From: Limosilactobacillus rudii | GTDB taxonomy: Bacteria > Bacillota > Bacilli > Lactobacillales > Lactobacillaceae | Reading direction: 5' to 3' | DNA: 64,000 nucleotides | NCBI RefSeq assembly: GCF_014145455.1 | Contig: NZ_JACIVB010000033.1 | Coordinates: 26,011 to 90,010, forward strand | Position numbers and translations under genes: made by a program | Notes under the pieces: generated by a model | Database searches by the model: none | What the model was told of the DNA's origin: nothing | What the model saw: the letters and a program-made list of their open reading frames with translations, nothing else | Shown: piece after piece, positions 27,337 through 35,745 of the stretch | How positions within the stretch are numbered: position 1 is the first letter of the stretch | Layout: every line of letters starts with the position of its first letter

Positions 27337-27365
27337 AAAACATTTTATAAACTGAATAATTACCT

Positions 27366-27404
27366 AAAAGTCTTATCGTTTTCATTACTGTAAGGCTTTT
27401 TATT
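27366..27404 (+). terminator. Intrinsic terminator after uidA (left member of a repeat pair)
   Basis: AAAAGTCTTA pairs with TAAGGCTTTT across a 15-nt loop, followed by T-rich DNA. A closely similar copy lies at 28411-28450 on the other side of the toxin cassette. Confidence 0.75.
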
Positions 27405-27430
27405 TTCACCACTATATTATTAACTATAAT

Positions 27431-27465
27431 AAAAAAAGCACCATTAGCTGTACAACTAATGGTGC
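27431..27465 (-). terminator. Intrinsic terminator for the toxin pseudogene
   Basis: On the minus strand GCACCATTAG pairs with CTAATGGTGC across 8 nt, then a run of seven T follows. A GGGCTCAAGGCCC hairpin adjoins it at about 27469-27481. Confidence 0.8.
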
Positions 27466-27542
27466 AAAGGGCTCAAGGCCCACGTAAATTAAATCAAAGG
27501 AGTCTTACTCCCAGTAACTATATTCTCACATATTAGTTACTA

Positions 27543-28215
27543 TTAGTCAAACTTATTTAAATATAACTTTAATAGCTCTCGGCTTATTAAGGCCATTTGT
27601 TGGCTTGATAATCGTATTTTGCCTGATGGATCATATTTGTTAATGCGCTCAATTCTTAATTTACTAATTGTGGTAATATCACTAACTCTGACATACGAAT
27701 TTTTATCATATGCCTTGAATGTATTAACAACCTTTTGTAAATCGTTAAAATCATTTTGTAGATTTTTCCGTTCTTGATTTGCCAATTTATTTTCTTTACT
27801 TGCCTTTTTCAAACGATTGCTAAGCGACTCCATCTGAGCATTTAAAATTGTTGTTGTTTGGCTAAAAACTTCGCGCCCTAACGAAAAACGATTACTGTTC
27901 TGTTTGGAGGTAAGGGGGAGGACTGTTAGAGTTTTCTTATTAGGTGAATCCTTTTTATCAAGTACAATTGCAAAATGAATATTACTAAACTCACTTCCTA
28001 AATTTGTCCCAAAATTAACTCTTATAACAGTTCCACGTCGGTAATAGTAATATCTCTTAGGTAAATTGGTTATTAGCTTCTTTTTGATAGAAATAAGAAG
28101 TATTATCTAACCAATTTGGCAAATATCTAAATTTTTGGTCATAATGGTATGCTTCTGGATTAGATATCCTTTTAAATATCTCCGCAGATCTATCTATACG
28201 TTCGTTTTTATCCAT
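27543..28215 (-). pseudogene. MazF/PemK-like toxin gene broken by a one-base frameshift
   Basis: An ATG at 28215 opens a 52-residue frame ending at 28057. A shift at a run of five A (about 28090) joins it to a frame that reads RRGTVIRVNFGTNLGSEF, HFAIVLDKKDS and LTVLPLTSKQ, the beta-barrel core of PemK/MazF mRNA interferases, followed by a coiled-coil-like Lys/Glu-rich tail. The second frame has no usable start codon before its core. The whole would be about 223 residues, longer than the usual 110. No antitoxin gene lies beside it. A pseudogene is most likely; slippage at the A run or a sequencing error is possible. Confidence 0.75.
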
Positions 28216-28405
28216 TTATATTTACATCCGTTCTTTATCAAAATTGCTTATACTACAACTAAATTACAAGTAAAAATGCATCAGTTTCTTTTGATACAGG
28301 GTCATAAATACTAATATTATGGTAGTCTGGTTTTACTATTATCCTGTTACCGATTGCACAGTGTTTATATCATATCATTAGAATGCTTTAAAAGATAGCT
28401 TAAAT
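28216..28405. other. Intergenic stretch without a recognised gene
   Basis: AT-rich DNA between the toxin cassette and the right-hand repeat. It probably holds the toxin promoter. No ORF with a ribosome binding site was seen. Confidence 0.5.
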
Positions 28406-28432
28406 AATTACCATAAAGCCTTATAGTTTCCA

Positions 28433-29302
28433 TTACTGTAAGGCTTTTATTCTAGTCGTTGCCTGCTTATCTGCCTTACGAAATACACTAATTGCATTAT
28501 CAAGGTCATTTTCTTTTGTTGCCTCAAAAGTAGCAAAAGTATAGGGCTTGAGTTTATTGATAAAGTCGATATATCGTTCAACGTCAATTATTCCAGAGCC
28601 AAAAGGAACAGTAACTTTTTTACCGTCCATAAAATCCACGTCCTTTAAATGGAAAGTACAGATTCGTGAACCGTACAAACGAGCAGCTTCGGTTAAAATA
28701 GTATCCTGATCTTTATAGTTATTTTTGGAGATTAAATTAGCAAGGTCAAAGATAACAAATAAGTTAGGACTGTTTACGGCGTCTAATACCCGTCGTACGG
28801 CATAGTTATCATAAAGGGGATGATTTATTCCTGGTTCAATTGCAAATAGGGCACCAAGTTTTTCAGCAGTTTTAGTTATTTGTTTTACAGAATCAATTAC
28901 GCGTAAAAGGGCAGTATTCGTAAAATTGTGTGGACTATACCCATTTGGCGAGAGAATACTTCCTGTTTCACTTCCGACAACTGCCGCATGTAAAAATCTT
29001 TCTGCTACGAGACTATCATAATAGCTTTGCAAATTTTTATTTCGAATAGAATTTTCATAATCAATCATATTAACGTAATTTCCTAAAACAGAAATTCGTA
29101 CGCCAGCATGTCTAAACTTTTGATCAATATCGTTTAATAAGCCGGGGGAATACCGTGAACTATTTGCAATTAGCTCTTTTGGCAAAAATTTAAATGGAGC
29201 AAATTGAACATTGTTAAATCCATAGTTGGCAGTAACGCTAAATAAATGTTTAAAAGTGTGTTCACTGACATCATGAGCGCGAATGCCGATATTAATACTC
29301 AT
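28433..29302 (-). CDS. TIM-barrel sugar phosphate isomerase/epimerase family protein
   Basis: A 289-residue AP-endonuclease-2-type (xylose isomerase-like) protein. Likely metal ligands are visible: Glu in LFAIEPGINH near residue 152, Asp in VIFDLANL near 186, His in TFHLKDVD near 217 and Glu in TFEATKEN near 266. It is divergent from kduI, so a role with keto-uronates is plausible. The 3' end overlaps a terminator-like hairpin. Exact reaction is unknown. Confidence 0.8.
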   Translation of the reverse strand: MSINIGIRAHDVSEHTFKHLFSVTANYGFNNVQFAPFKFLPKELIANSSRYSPGLLNDIDQKFRHAGVRISVLGNYVNMIDYENSIRNKNLQSYYDSLVAERFLHAAVVGSETGSILSPNGYSPHNFTNTALLRVIDSVKQITKTAEKLGALFAIEPGINHPLYDNYAVRRVLDAVNSPNLFVIFDLANLISKNNYKDQDTILTEAARLYGSRICTFHLKDVDFMDGKKVTVPFGSGIIDVERYIDFINKLKPYTFATFEATKENDLDNAISVFRKADKQATTRIKALQ

Positions 29303-29355
29303 TTATAATCACCTCTAGTTTTATCTTATCACTTAATTAGCTATTAGAAATCTGG

Positions 29356-29453
29356 TTTCTTAAAAAGAAACATTTTAATGGAAGCACTTGCAAAAAGTGT
29401 CAATAAGACTATAATTAATGGTGAATAAGGAAATAAAATTTCTAATTAAGAAA
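29356..29453 (+). promoter_or_regulatory. kduI promoter flanked by two KdgR-type inverted repeats
   Basis: A promoter TTGCAA (29388-29393), 16-nt spacer, TATAAT (29410-29415) sits between two similar 15-nt palindromes: TTTCTTAAAAAGAAA (29356-29370) and TTTCTAATTAAGAAA (29439-29453). The IclR gene downstream of kduD is the likely binder. GAAATCTGGTTTC, overlapping the left site, may strengthen it. Confidence 0.6.
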
Positions 29454-29469
29454 CGGAGGAATAGATAAA

Positions 29470-30318
29470 ATGAGTTTTAAGATGGTAACTCGTTATGCTC
29501 ACAGTCCTAAGGATATCCAACATTATGATACAAAAGAATTACGGGACGAATTTTTAATGGATAAGATTTTTGCCTTAGGCGATATCTTATTGACATATAC
29601 GTACAATGATCGAATGATTTTCGGGGGTGTTACGCCTAAAGCTGGTGAACCACTAGAAATCAAACTTGACAAAGATCTTGGTGTCGACTACTTCTTACAA
29701 CGACGTGAACTTGGTTTCATTAATATTGGTGGTTCTGGTTCAGTAACTATTGATGGTAAAAAAGATCAGATTGTAAAGCATGATGGTTATTATATTGGAA
29801 TGGGTGCCAAACATGTGATTTTTGAATCTGATAATTCTGATGATCCTGCTAAATTCTATGTTGTGTCAACTCCTGCTCATAAGACATATCCTAATAAAAA
29901 GCTCCCATTTAAGGATGCAATCGCAATGCCAATGGGTAGTCAAAAAGATATGAACAAGCGGACAATCTATAAATATATTGATGCTTCAAGTATGGATACG
30001 TGTCAACTGCAAATGGGTTACACCGTTCTTGAACCTGGTAATGGCTGGAATACAATGCCATGTCATACTCACGCACGGCGGATGGAAACATACATGTATT
30101 GCGAGTTTGGTTCAAAGGACACGCGAGTATTCCACTTTATGGGCAAACCGGATGAAAGCAAACATATTGTCTTAGAACCAGAACAAGCAGTTGTGAACCC
30201 TAGTTGGTCAATCCACTGTGGTGTTGGTACAACTAATTATTCATTTATCTGGGCAATGTGCGGTGAAAACCAAACCTATGATGATATGGACATGGTTGAT
30301 ATGCATGATTTGAAGTAA
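29470..30318 (+). CDS. kduI: 5-dehydro-4-deoxy-D-glucuronate isomerase
   Basis: KduI isomerises 4-deoxy-L-threo-5-hexosulose-uronate, a product of unsaturated uronides made by pectin or glycosaminoglycan lyases, to 2,5-diketo-3-deoxygluconate. The 282-residue length fits the family. The zinc-site motif HTHARRMETYMY near residue 199 (two His and Glu) and a later His in SIHCGVGTTNY are visible. It is followed 14 nt later by kduD. No unsaturated uronyl hydrolase is seen in this window. Confidence 0.95.
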   Translation: MSFKMVTRYAHSPKDIQHYDTKELRDEFLMDKIFALGDILLTYTYNDRMIFGGVTPKAGEPLEIKLDKDLGVDYFLQRRELGFINIGGSGSVTIDGKKDQIVKHDGYYIGMGAKHVIFESDNSDDPAKFYVVSTPAHKTYPNKKLPFKDAIAMPMGSQKDMNKRTIYKYIDASSMDTCQLQMGYTVLEPGNGWNTMPCHTHARRMETYMYCEFGSKDTRVFHFMGKPDESKHIVLEPEQAVVNPSWSIHCGVGTTNYSFIWAMCGENQTYDDMDMVDMHDLK

Positions 30319-30331
30319 AGAAGGTATATTT

Positions 30332-31147
30332 ATGGCTCAATCACAAGAAGAAATTAAGCGAAATGAGGCGGCCCTTGATAAATTTAAAATGTCCGCTTTT
30401 GATTTGAGCGGGAAGGTTGCAATTATTACTGGTGGGAATACCGGTTTGGGACAAGGTTATGCGGTTGCTTTAGCTGAAGCTGGTGCTGATATTTTTATTC
30501 CCACCCATGGTACTCAAGGGTGGAGCGATACACGTGAAATGATTGAAAAACGTGGGCGTAAAGTAGAGTTCATGCAAGTTGACTTGACTGAACCAGGCGT
30601 TGCCCAAAAAGTTGTCGACCAAGCCATTAAGACATTCGGTCACATCGACATTTTGATTAACAATGCCGGAATGATTAAGCGAAATCCAATTCTTGAATCA
30701 AAAGATGAGGATTGGGATGCCGTTATTAATATTAACCTTAATGCTGTTTACCACATGTCAATGGCGGCAGCAAAGGTATTTGCTAAGCAAGGACATGGTA
30801 AGATTATTAATATTGGATCAATGCTTTCCTTCCAAGGTGGTAAGTTTATCCCATCCTATACGGCTTCTAAACACGGGGTCGCTGGCTTAACTAAATCATT
30901 TGCTAGTGAGATGGGAGCATATGGCGTGCAGGTCAATGCAATTGCTCCTGGTTATATTAAGACTGCTAACACTGCACCAATTCGGGCAGATAAAGCACGG
31001 AATCAAGAAATCCTTGATCGTATTCCTGCTGGTCACTGGGCTGAACCACACGAATTAATGGGGGTTGCCGTCTTCTTGGCAAGTGATGCAGCTAATTACG
31101 TCAATGGTACGATCATGCCAGTTGATGGTGGGTATCTCGTTCGGTAA
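30332..31147 (+). CDS. kduD: 2-deoxy-D-gluconate 3-dehydrogenase (short-chain dehydrogenase)
   Basis: KduD reduces 2,5-diketo-3-deoxygluconate to KDG. The 271 residues show GGNTGLGQGYAVALA (NAD binding) near 37, NNAGMIKR near 111, a Ser near 161 and YTASKHG near 174 with the catalytic Tyr and Lys, and APGYIKTAN after it. The product joins the kdgK/kdgA route. It shares the kduI promoter and ends in a terminator. Confidence 0.95.
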   Translation: MAQSQEEIKRNEAALDKFKMSAFDLSGKVAIITGGNTGLGQGYAVALAEAGADIFIPTHGTQGWSDTREMIEKRGRKVEFMQVDLTEPGVAQKVVDQAIKTFGHIDILINNAGMIKRNPILESKDEDWDAVININLNAVYHMSMAAAKVFAKQGHGKIINIGSMLSFQGGKFIPSYTASKHGVAGLTKSFASEMGAYGVQVNAIAPGYIKTANTAPIRADKARNQEILDRIPAGHWAEPHELMGVAVFLASDAANYVNGTIMPVDGGYLVR

Positions 31148-31162
31148 AACCTATTTTAATAA

Positions 31163-31203
31163 AAAATGTGACCGTGGAAATAATCCCAGTCACATTTTTA
31201 TTA
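31163..31203 (+). terminator. Intrinsic terminator after kduD
   Basis: AAAATGTGAC pairs with GTCACATTTT across a 16-nt loop, followed by T-rich sequence. Confidence 0.85.
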
Positions 31204-31281
31204 TCCTGTTTGTATTGCGAAAAACAATAAAATGGTGTTTGATATAATTTAGTTAATTTTCAATGAATTGAGTGAATAGAA

Positions 31282-32034
31282 ATGGAAAATAAATTATACG
31301 GAGCGGTTCTCCTAAAAGCGCGTCAAATTCTTGACTACATTGCAAGCACAGATGAAGCACCGACGCTTCGTGAATTGGATGAGCACCTTGATATCTCAAA
31401 ACCAACAATTTATAAAATTCTTAAAACGCTTGAATATTGTGGTTACATTCGGGTTGAGGGGGAAGATAAACATTATTATCTTGGAACGATTTTTTTACAA
31501 TATGCCCAAGCAGTAAATAACTCGTTTGATATTGAAGAAATTGCCAGACCATATTTAAAACAACTACGTGATGCTACTAGAGAAACCGTTAATCTTGGAA
31601 TAATTGAGGATAATAGCGTTGTATTACTTTCAAAACTTGAAAGCACTAATAGTATTAAACTCGTTTCTTATATTGGCGGCAAGATGCACATGTACTCTTC
31701 GGCAATGGGAAAGGCCGTTTTAGCAACATATAATGATAAGCAATTATCAGAGTACTTAAATGATCTTACGTTTGAAAAGCTGACACCTAACACAATTGAT
31801 AATACTCAGCGGTTAATGGAAGATATAAATAATACACGACGACAGGGCTACTCAATAGACGATATTGAAAATCAGCCAGGTGTATACTGCCTTGGCTTTT
31901 CTCTCGTAAAAAACGGTCATGTCCTTGGTGCATTTAGTATTAGTACACCAGAATATCGGATGGATGATGATAAAAAGAAGCAATTCGTAACACTTGGTCA
32001 GCAGACCCAGCAACAGATTCTCAGCGCAATTTAG
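31282..32034 (+). CDS. kdgR: IclR-family regulator (KdgR-like)
   Basis: A 250-residue protein with an N-terminal winged helix (PTLRELDEHLDISKPTIYKILKTLEYCGYI) and an IclR effector domain with HMYSSAMGKAVLAT near residue 136 and the C-terminal FSLVKNGHVLGAFSIS. It follows kduID, as KdgR-type repressors of KDG-forming genes often do. The two palindromes around the kduI promoter are its likely targets. Its last 14 nt overlap the 3' end of the convergent LysR gene. The ribosome binding site is weak. Confidence 0.82.
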   Translation: MENKLYGAVLLKARQILDYIASTDEAPTLRELDEHLDISKPTIYKILKTLEYCGYIRVEGEDKHYYLGTIFLQYAQAVNNSFDIEEIARPYLKQLRDATRETVNLGIIEDNSVVLLSKLESTNSIKLVSYIGGKMHMYSSAMGKAVLATYNDKQLSEYLNDLTFEKLTPNTIDNTQRLMEDINNTRRQGYSIDDIENQPGVYCLGFSLVKNGHVLGAFSISTPEYRMDDDKKKQFVTLGQQTQQQILSAI

Positions 32035-32917
32035 TTTTTTCTTGGATTTCCTCATTAACAAATTGTAGAAATTTTTCCATTGCTGACGAGAGAACAGTAT
32101 TTTTGCGCCATGCTAAAACATCGCCAGTTGATTTGTTGGGATTAAAGGGGATAAAGGTAAGACTTGGATCATGAAAGTTATTATAGACGCCCCTTATTGT
32201 TAAAACGTAGTAGTTACTATTTCTCAGTAAAGCAACGGCATTACCGGGAAGGCTGGTAGTAGCACGTACATCTAACTTTGTTTGATCAAGCTTAAGAATA
32301 TCACTAACTTCATCACGAATGATACTACGACGAGGCAAGATTAAAGGAAGTTTGTAAAGGTCTTCTTTCGTGACTTGCTTACGATTAGCAAGTGGCGCCT
32401 TTTTAGTCATTAGTAACCCCCATTCTTCACGGACAGGAAGTTCAAGGAAATTATATTTTGCTGCTTCAACAGGTTCGAGTAAGCAAACTAGATCATTGAT
32501 TCCTTCATCTAATTGGCGCCGTAGGATATCCCCATCGCCATCAAAAAGATTAAATGTAACGTTGGGATATTGTTGCTGGAACTTGGTAATTAGTTTTGCC
32601 ATGTACGGTGATGCATTAGAGACCGCAGACCCGAGACTAATTGTTCCAGTTAATTCGGCAACTTGTTGGTGTAGCTCATCGTTAGCCTGTTGTAATAGTT
32701 GCAACATTGTTGTGGCACGTTGCTGAAAAAGAATTCCCGCTTTAGTTAGTTGTAGACGGTGATTTTCACGATTGAACAATTTTATATTTAATTCTTTTTC
32801 GAGATCTATTATTTGTCGTGAAAGAGTTGGCTGCGTGATATGTAGTTGTTCGGCTGCCTTAGTGATATTATTAGTCTTAGCAACTACTAAAAAGTACTTT
32901 AAAATTCGTGTTTCCAT
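32021..32917 (-). CDS. LysR-family transcriptional regulator
   Basis: A 298-residue protein with the LysR HTH at the N-terminus (FLVVAKTNNITKAAEQLHITQPTLSRQI) and a periplasmic-binding-like effector domain. It is divergent from the flavodoxin gene with only 45 bp between them, so it probably regulates that gene and the cupin gene. The effector is unknown. Confidence 0.9.
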   Translation of the reverse strand: METRILKYFLVVAKTNNITKAAEQLHITQPTLSRQIIDLEKELNIKLFNRENHRLQLTKAGILFQQRATTMLQLLQQANDELHQQVAELTGTISLGSAVSNASPYMAKLITKFQQQYPNVTFNLFDGDGDILRRQLDEGINDLVCLLEPVEAAKYNFLELPVREEWGLLMTKKAPLANRKQVTKEDLYKLPLILPRRSIIRDEVSDILKLDQTKLDVRATTSLPGNAVALLRNSNYYVLTIRGVYNNFHDPSLTFIPFNPNKSTGDVLAWRKNTVLSSAMEKFLQFVNEEIQEKTKLR

Positions 32918-32962
32918 GGTAATCCCTCGTTTGTATTTTTATTATAAAAGGAGCATTTAATA

Positions 32963-33439
32963 ATGGCAAAACAGGCATTAATCTTGTATTACTCACAATT
33001 TGATAATACTGCCAAATTAGCTAGTAAAATTTGCAGTTCTACAGGTGCTGATATTGTCCGGATTAAAGTAACGACAAATACTTTCCCGCTTGATATGCAA
33101 AAAACAGATAAAATTTATCAAAATCAGTTAGCAAATAACCATTTTCCTAAATTAATAACGACATTGCCTGATTTGACGTACTATGACTTACTTTTAGTTG
33201 GCGGACCGGTATGGGATGGGCAAGTATCATCACCAATTATTTCCCTTTTACACCATCTTCAAGGTTATTCAGGAACAGTTGCGCCGTTTAGTACTGGTTG
33301 GAGTGATACCGGTAAATATCAAAAAGACTTTGTTTCACGGGCTGGAAATCTTAATGTAACAACCGGCTATCATATTTTAACCCACGGTACACCTTCGTTT
33401 AGTCCTAAAACATTATCTTCATGGCTTCGGAAATTATAA
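32963..33439 (+). CDS. Flavodoxin-like FMN protein
   Basis: A 158-residue protein starting QALILYYSQFDNTAKLA, which matches the FMN phosphate loop of flavodoxins, with LLVGGPVWDGQVSSPI near residue 73 as the second flavin loop. Such proteins carry electrons or act as small quinone or flavin reductases. It is preceded by AAAAGGAG and lies next to a LysR gene and a cupin gene, an arrangement common in lactic acid bacteria. Confidence 0.88.
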   Translation: MAKQALILYYSQFDNTAKLASKICSSTGADIVRIKVTTNTFPLDMQKTDKIYQNQLANNHFPKLITTLPDLTYYDLLLVGGPVWDGQVSSPIISLLHHLQGYSGTVAPFSTGWSDTGKYQKDFVSRAGNLNVTTGYHILTHGTPSFSPKTLSSWLRKL

Positions 33440-33464
33440 TTACTGCAATTCATTTTTTGCATAA

Positions 33465-33488
33465 CTTATTATTTATAATAAGCTTTTT
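33465..33488 (+). terminator. Weak terminator after the flavodoxin gene
   Basis: CTTATTAT pairs with ATAATAAG with a very short loop and is followed by a T run. Confidence 0.5.
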
Positions 33489-33543
33489 ACATTCCTGCGG
33501 CTAGCTATTATTATAAAAGCAATAATTATTGGAGGTAATGATA

Positions 33544-33960
33544 ATGGCAGCGAATGAACATGAAGTAAAAAATGATCTGTTTGGTTTTGGGGATAAAAAT
33601 ATTGCTTTTGCAAAGTATTTTCTTGGAACTAGTTATCTTAATGGCCTTGTAGCACCTGATGATAACATTGATGTTAATGTCGCTAATGTTAACTTTGAAC
33701 CAGGATGTCGTAATAACTGGCATATTCATCATGACGGTTTTCAGATTTTATTAGTAACTGCCGGTGAAGGCTGGTATCAAGAAGAAGGAAAGCCCGCACA
33801 ATTGCTCAAGCCGGGTGATGTTGTAGCCATTCATGAAGGAGTCAAACATTGGCATGGTGCAACCAAGAATAGTTGGTTCTCTCATATTGCGATTACTAAA
33901 GGGTCCAGCGAATGGTGTGAAGAAGTAGACGATCAGACCTATAACCAATTAACTGAGTAA
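33544..33960 (+). CDS. Cupin-domain protein
   Basis: A 138-residue single-domain cupin. NNWHIHHDGFQILLVTAGEGWYQ carries the first metal-binding motif (three His near residues 55-58) and HEGVKHWHGA the second. The ATG at 33544 is favoured since GGAGG lies 8 nt before it. Relatives are found beside flavodoxins and short-chain dehydrogenases; enzymatic function is not settled. Confidence 0.86.
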   Translation: MAANEHEVKNDLFGFGDKNIAFAKYFLGTSYLNGLVAPDDNIDVNVANVNFEPGCRNNWHIHHDGFQILLVTAGEGWYQEEGKPAQLLKPGDVVAIHEGVKHWHGATKNSWFSHIAITKGSSEWCEEVDDQTYNQLTE

Positions 33961-34029
33961 GTTAGACCAGCTTTGTTTTTTATCTCTTCTTTCTTTGTTA
34001 TACTGGATAAAGTCTAAGGAGGAGATTAA

Positions 34030-34485
34030 ATGGAAAGCTGGTTATTTTTAGCTTTAGTATTATTAATTGCCATTATTGGTCATAACTCATCATTAATTAT
34101 TGCAACGATAGTGGTAATGGTACTAAAATTAATCCCTTATACTGTCAAATGGCTACCACTTATTCAACATAAGGGAATTAATTGGGGAGTGACCGTAATC
34201 TCGGTTGCAATCCTTATTCCAATAGCAACAGGTCAAATTGGCTTTAATGATTTATGGGCTGCATTTAAGAATCCAGCAGGGTGGATTGCGGTTATTGCTG
34301 GAATCGCTGTTGCAATCTTATCTAAATATGGGGTAAATCAATTAGCTGCGGTTCCTCAAGTAACGGTTGCTTTAGTTTTAGGAACAATTATTGGCGTTGT
34401 CGCATTTAAAGGAATTGCTGCTGGCCCAGTAATTGCAAGCGGAATGACATATTGCATTGTTAGCTTATTAAACCTGCATTTTTAA
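34030..34485 (+). CDS. DUF441-family membrane protein
   Basis: A 151-residue protein with four hydrophobic segments and the pattern of the UPF0756/DUF441 family (YeaL-like), including the [14 protein letters not shown] segment. Function is unknown. AAGGAGGAG lies before the start. Confidence 0.8.
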   Translation: MESWLFLALVLLIAIIGHNSSLIIATIVVMVLKLIPYTVKWLPLIQHKGINWGVTVISVAILIPIATGQIGFNDLWAAFKNPAGWIAVIAGIAVAILSKYGVNQLAAVPQVTVALVLGTIIGVVAFKGIAAGPVIASGMTYCIVSLLNLHF

Positions 34486-34502
34486 TTTATAGTCTTTAAT
34501 AT

Positions 34503-34555
34503 AAAAATTCGAACCATAATTTTTGATATTTCAAAAATCGTAGTTCGAATTTTTT
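34503..34555. terminator. Bidirectional terminator between DUF441 and an MFS gene
   Basis: AAAAATTCGAAC pairs with GTTCGAATTTTT; inside, TTTTTGA pairs with TCAAAAA. It serves both converging genes. Confidence 0.85.
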
Positions 34556-34559
34556 GTTT

Positions 34560-35720
34560 TTATTTATGAGCGTTTTTGATTAAATAGTATGAGCCAAAAA
34601 CAGCAATTAGGGCATAAATTGCACCGACATAACCAATTTGACTAATTTGAACATAGTTGACACTAATTGAAGCTGTTAAAGAGCCAACGGAAACACCGAT
34701 ATTCGTGCAGATGGGATTTAATGATGAAGCAAGATTCATCGCTTCGGGATAATCACGATCGGCAACGTTTAAGAACATGACTTGAAGAATTGATCCTGGC
34801 ATACCTAAAATGAAGCATATCAGACAGAGAAGAATAATGCCAAGCCAAGAAATATGAAACATTAAATTCATCACTAGTAGGCAAATAAAAACAGCCCCAC
34901 TAATTAATGTTAGCTTGGTAATACCAAAGCGATTAGCAACGACCCCGGCACAAGTATTACCGATAATGAATGTTATACCGACTAACCCAAGTAGCCAGGT
35001 AAGCTCAGTAGTACTAAATCCAAGAACAGTTGTAATAATTGGTCGAATATAAGTGTAAAAAGTATATTCAGCTGCCATTAGCATAATCATAACAACAATG
35101 CCGAGAATAATTCGTTGATCCTTTAATAGTTTAAGCTGATTACTTAAGGACGCGTTAGCCTGGCGACTATTTCTGGGGACTAGCCATAACAGAAAACCGC
35201 AAATAATAATGGTTAAAACAGAAATTAATGCAAAGCTATCACGCCAAGAAAAAGTATTACTAATAGCGGTACCAACGGGAACACCGATAATTGTTGCAAT
35301 ACTAAATCCGGCAAAAGTTGAAGCCACTAACATCGCTCGTTTCTCAATCGGGGCAATAATACTAACAAAAACGAGGATTAAGGAAATAATAGCTCCGGCA
35401 ACTGCTGCCGTTAATATCCGTGAAACAAATAACCAGAAGAGGTTTGGGGCAAATGCTGTTAAGGTATTACCGATTAAAAAGATCGCCATTAAAACCATCA
35501 ATACTTTGAAACGATCAAACTTACCAGTAAAGGTCGTAATTAATGGGGTACAGATAGCATAAATAATAGCAAAGCTGGTTACTAAGAAACCAACTGTTGA
35601 TAATGAGGTTTGGTAACTTTTGGCAATATCCGAAATTACCCCCACAACCATAAATTCATTACAGCCAAGCAAGAATGCTGTTAAAACAAAGATAATTGAC
35701 TGTAAGCGAAACTTAGACAT
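34560..35720 (-). CDS. MFS transporter (AraJ/YdhP-like efflux family)
   Basis: A 386-residue protein with twelve predicted membrane segments, the GCNEFMVVGVISDIA start typical of DHA1 sugar or drug efflux carriers, and the motif after the second segment (TTFTGKFDRFKVL). AAAGGAGAG precedes the ATG. It lies 25 nt after another MFS gene on the same strand, so both are likely cotranscribed. Substrate is unknown. Confidence 0.86.
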   Translation of the reverse strand: MSKFRLQSIIFVLTAFLLGCNEFMVVGVISDIAKSYQTSLSTVGFLVTSFAIIYAICTPLITTFTGKFDRFKVLMVLMAIFLIGNTLTAFAPNLFWLFVSRILTAAVAGAIISLILVFVSIIAPIEKRAMLVASTFAGFSIATIIGVPVGTAISNTFSWRDSFALISVLTIIICGFLLWLVPRNSRQANASLSNQLKLLKDQRIILGIVVMIMLMAAEYTFYTYIRPIITTVLGFSTTELTWLLGLVGITFIIGNTCAGVVANRFGITKLTLISGAVFICLLVMNLMFHISWLGIILLCLICFILGMPGSILQVMFLNVADRDYPEAMNLASSLNPICTNIGVSVGSLTASISVNYVQISQIGYVGAIYALIAVFGSYYLIKNAHK

Positions 35721-35745
35721 AAATTTCTCTCCTTTCTATTTTATT

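Noticed and set aside
28057..28215. The 52-codon frame as a separate antitoxin gene
   Set aside because: It joins the toxin core with a single-base change and has no ribosome binding site for the second part, so it is better read as the N-terminus of the same broken gene.
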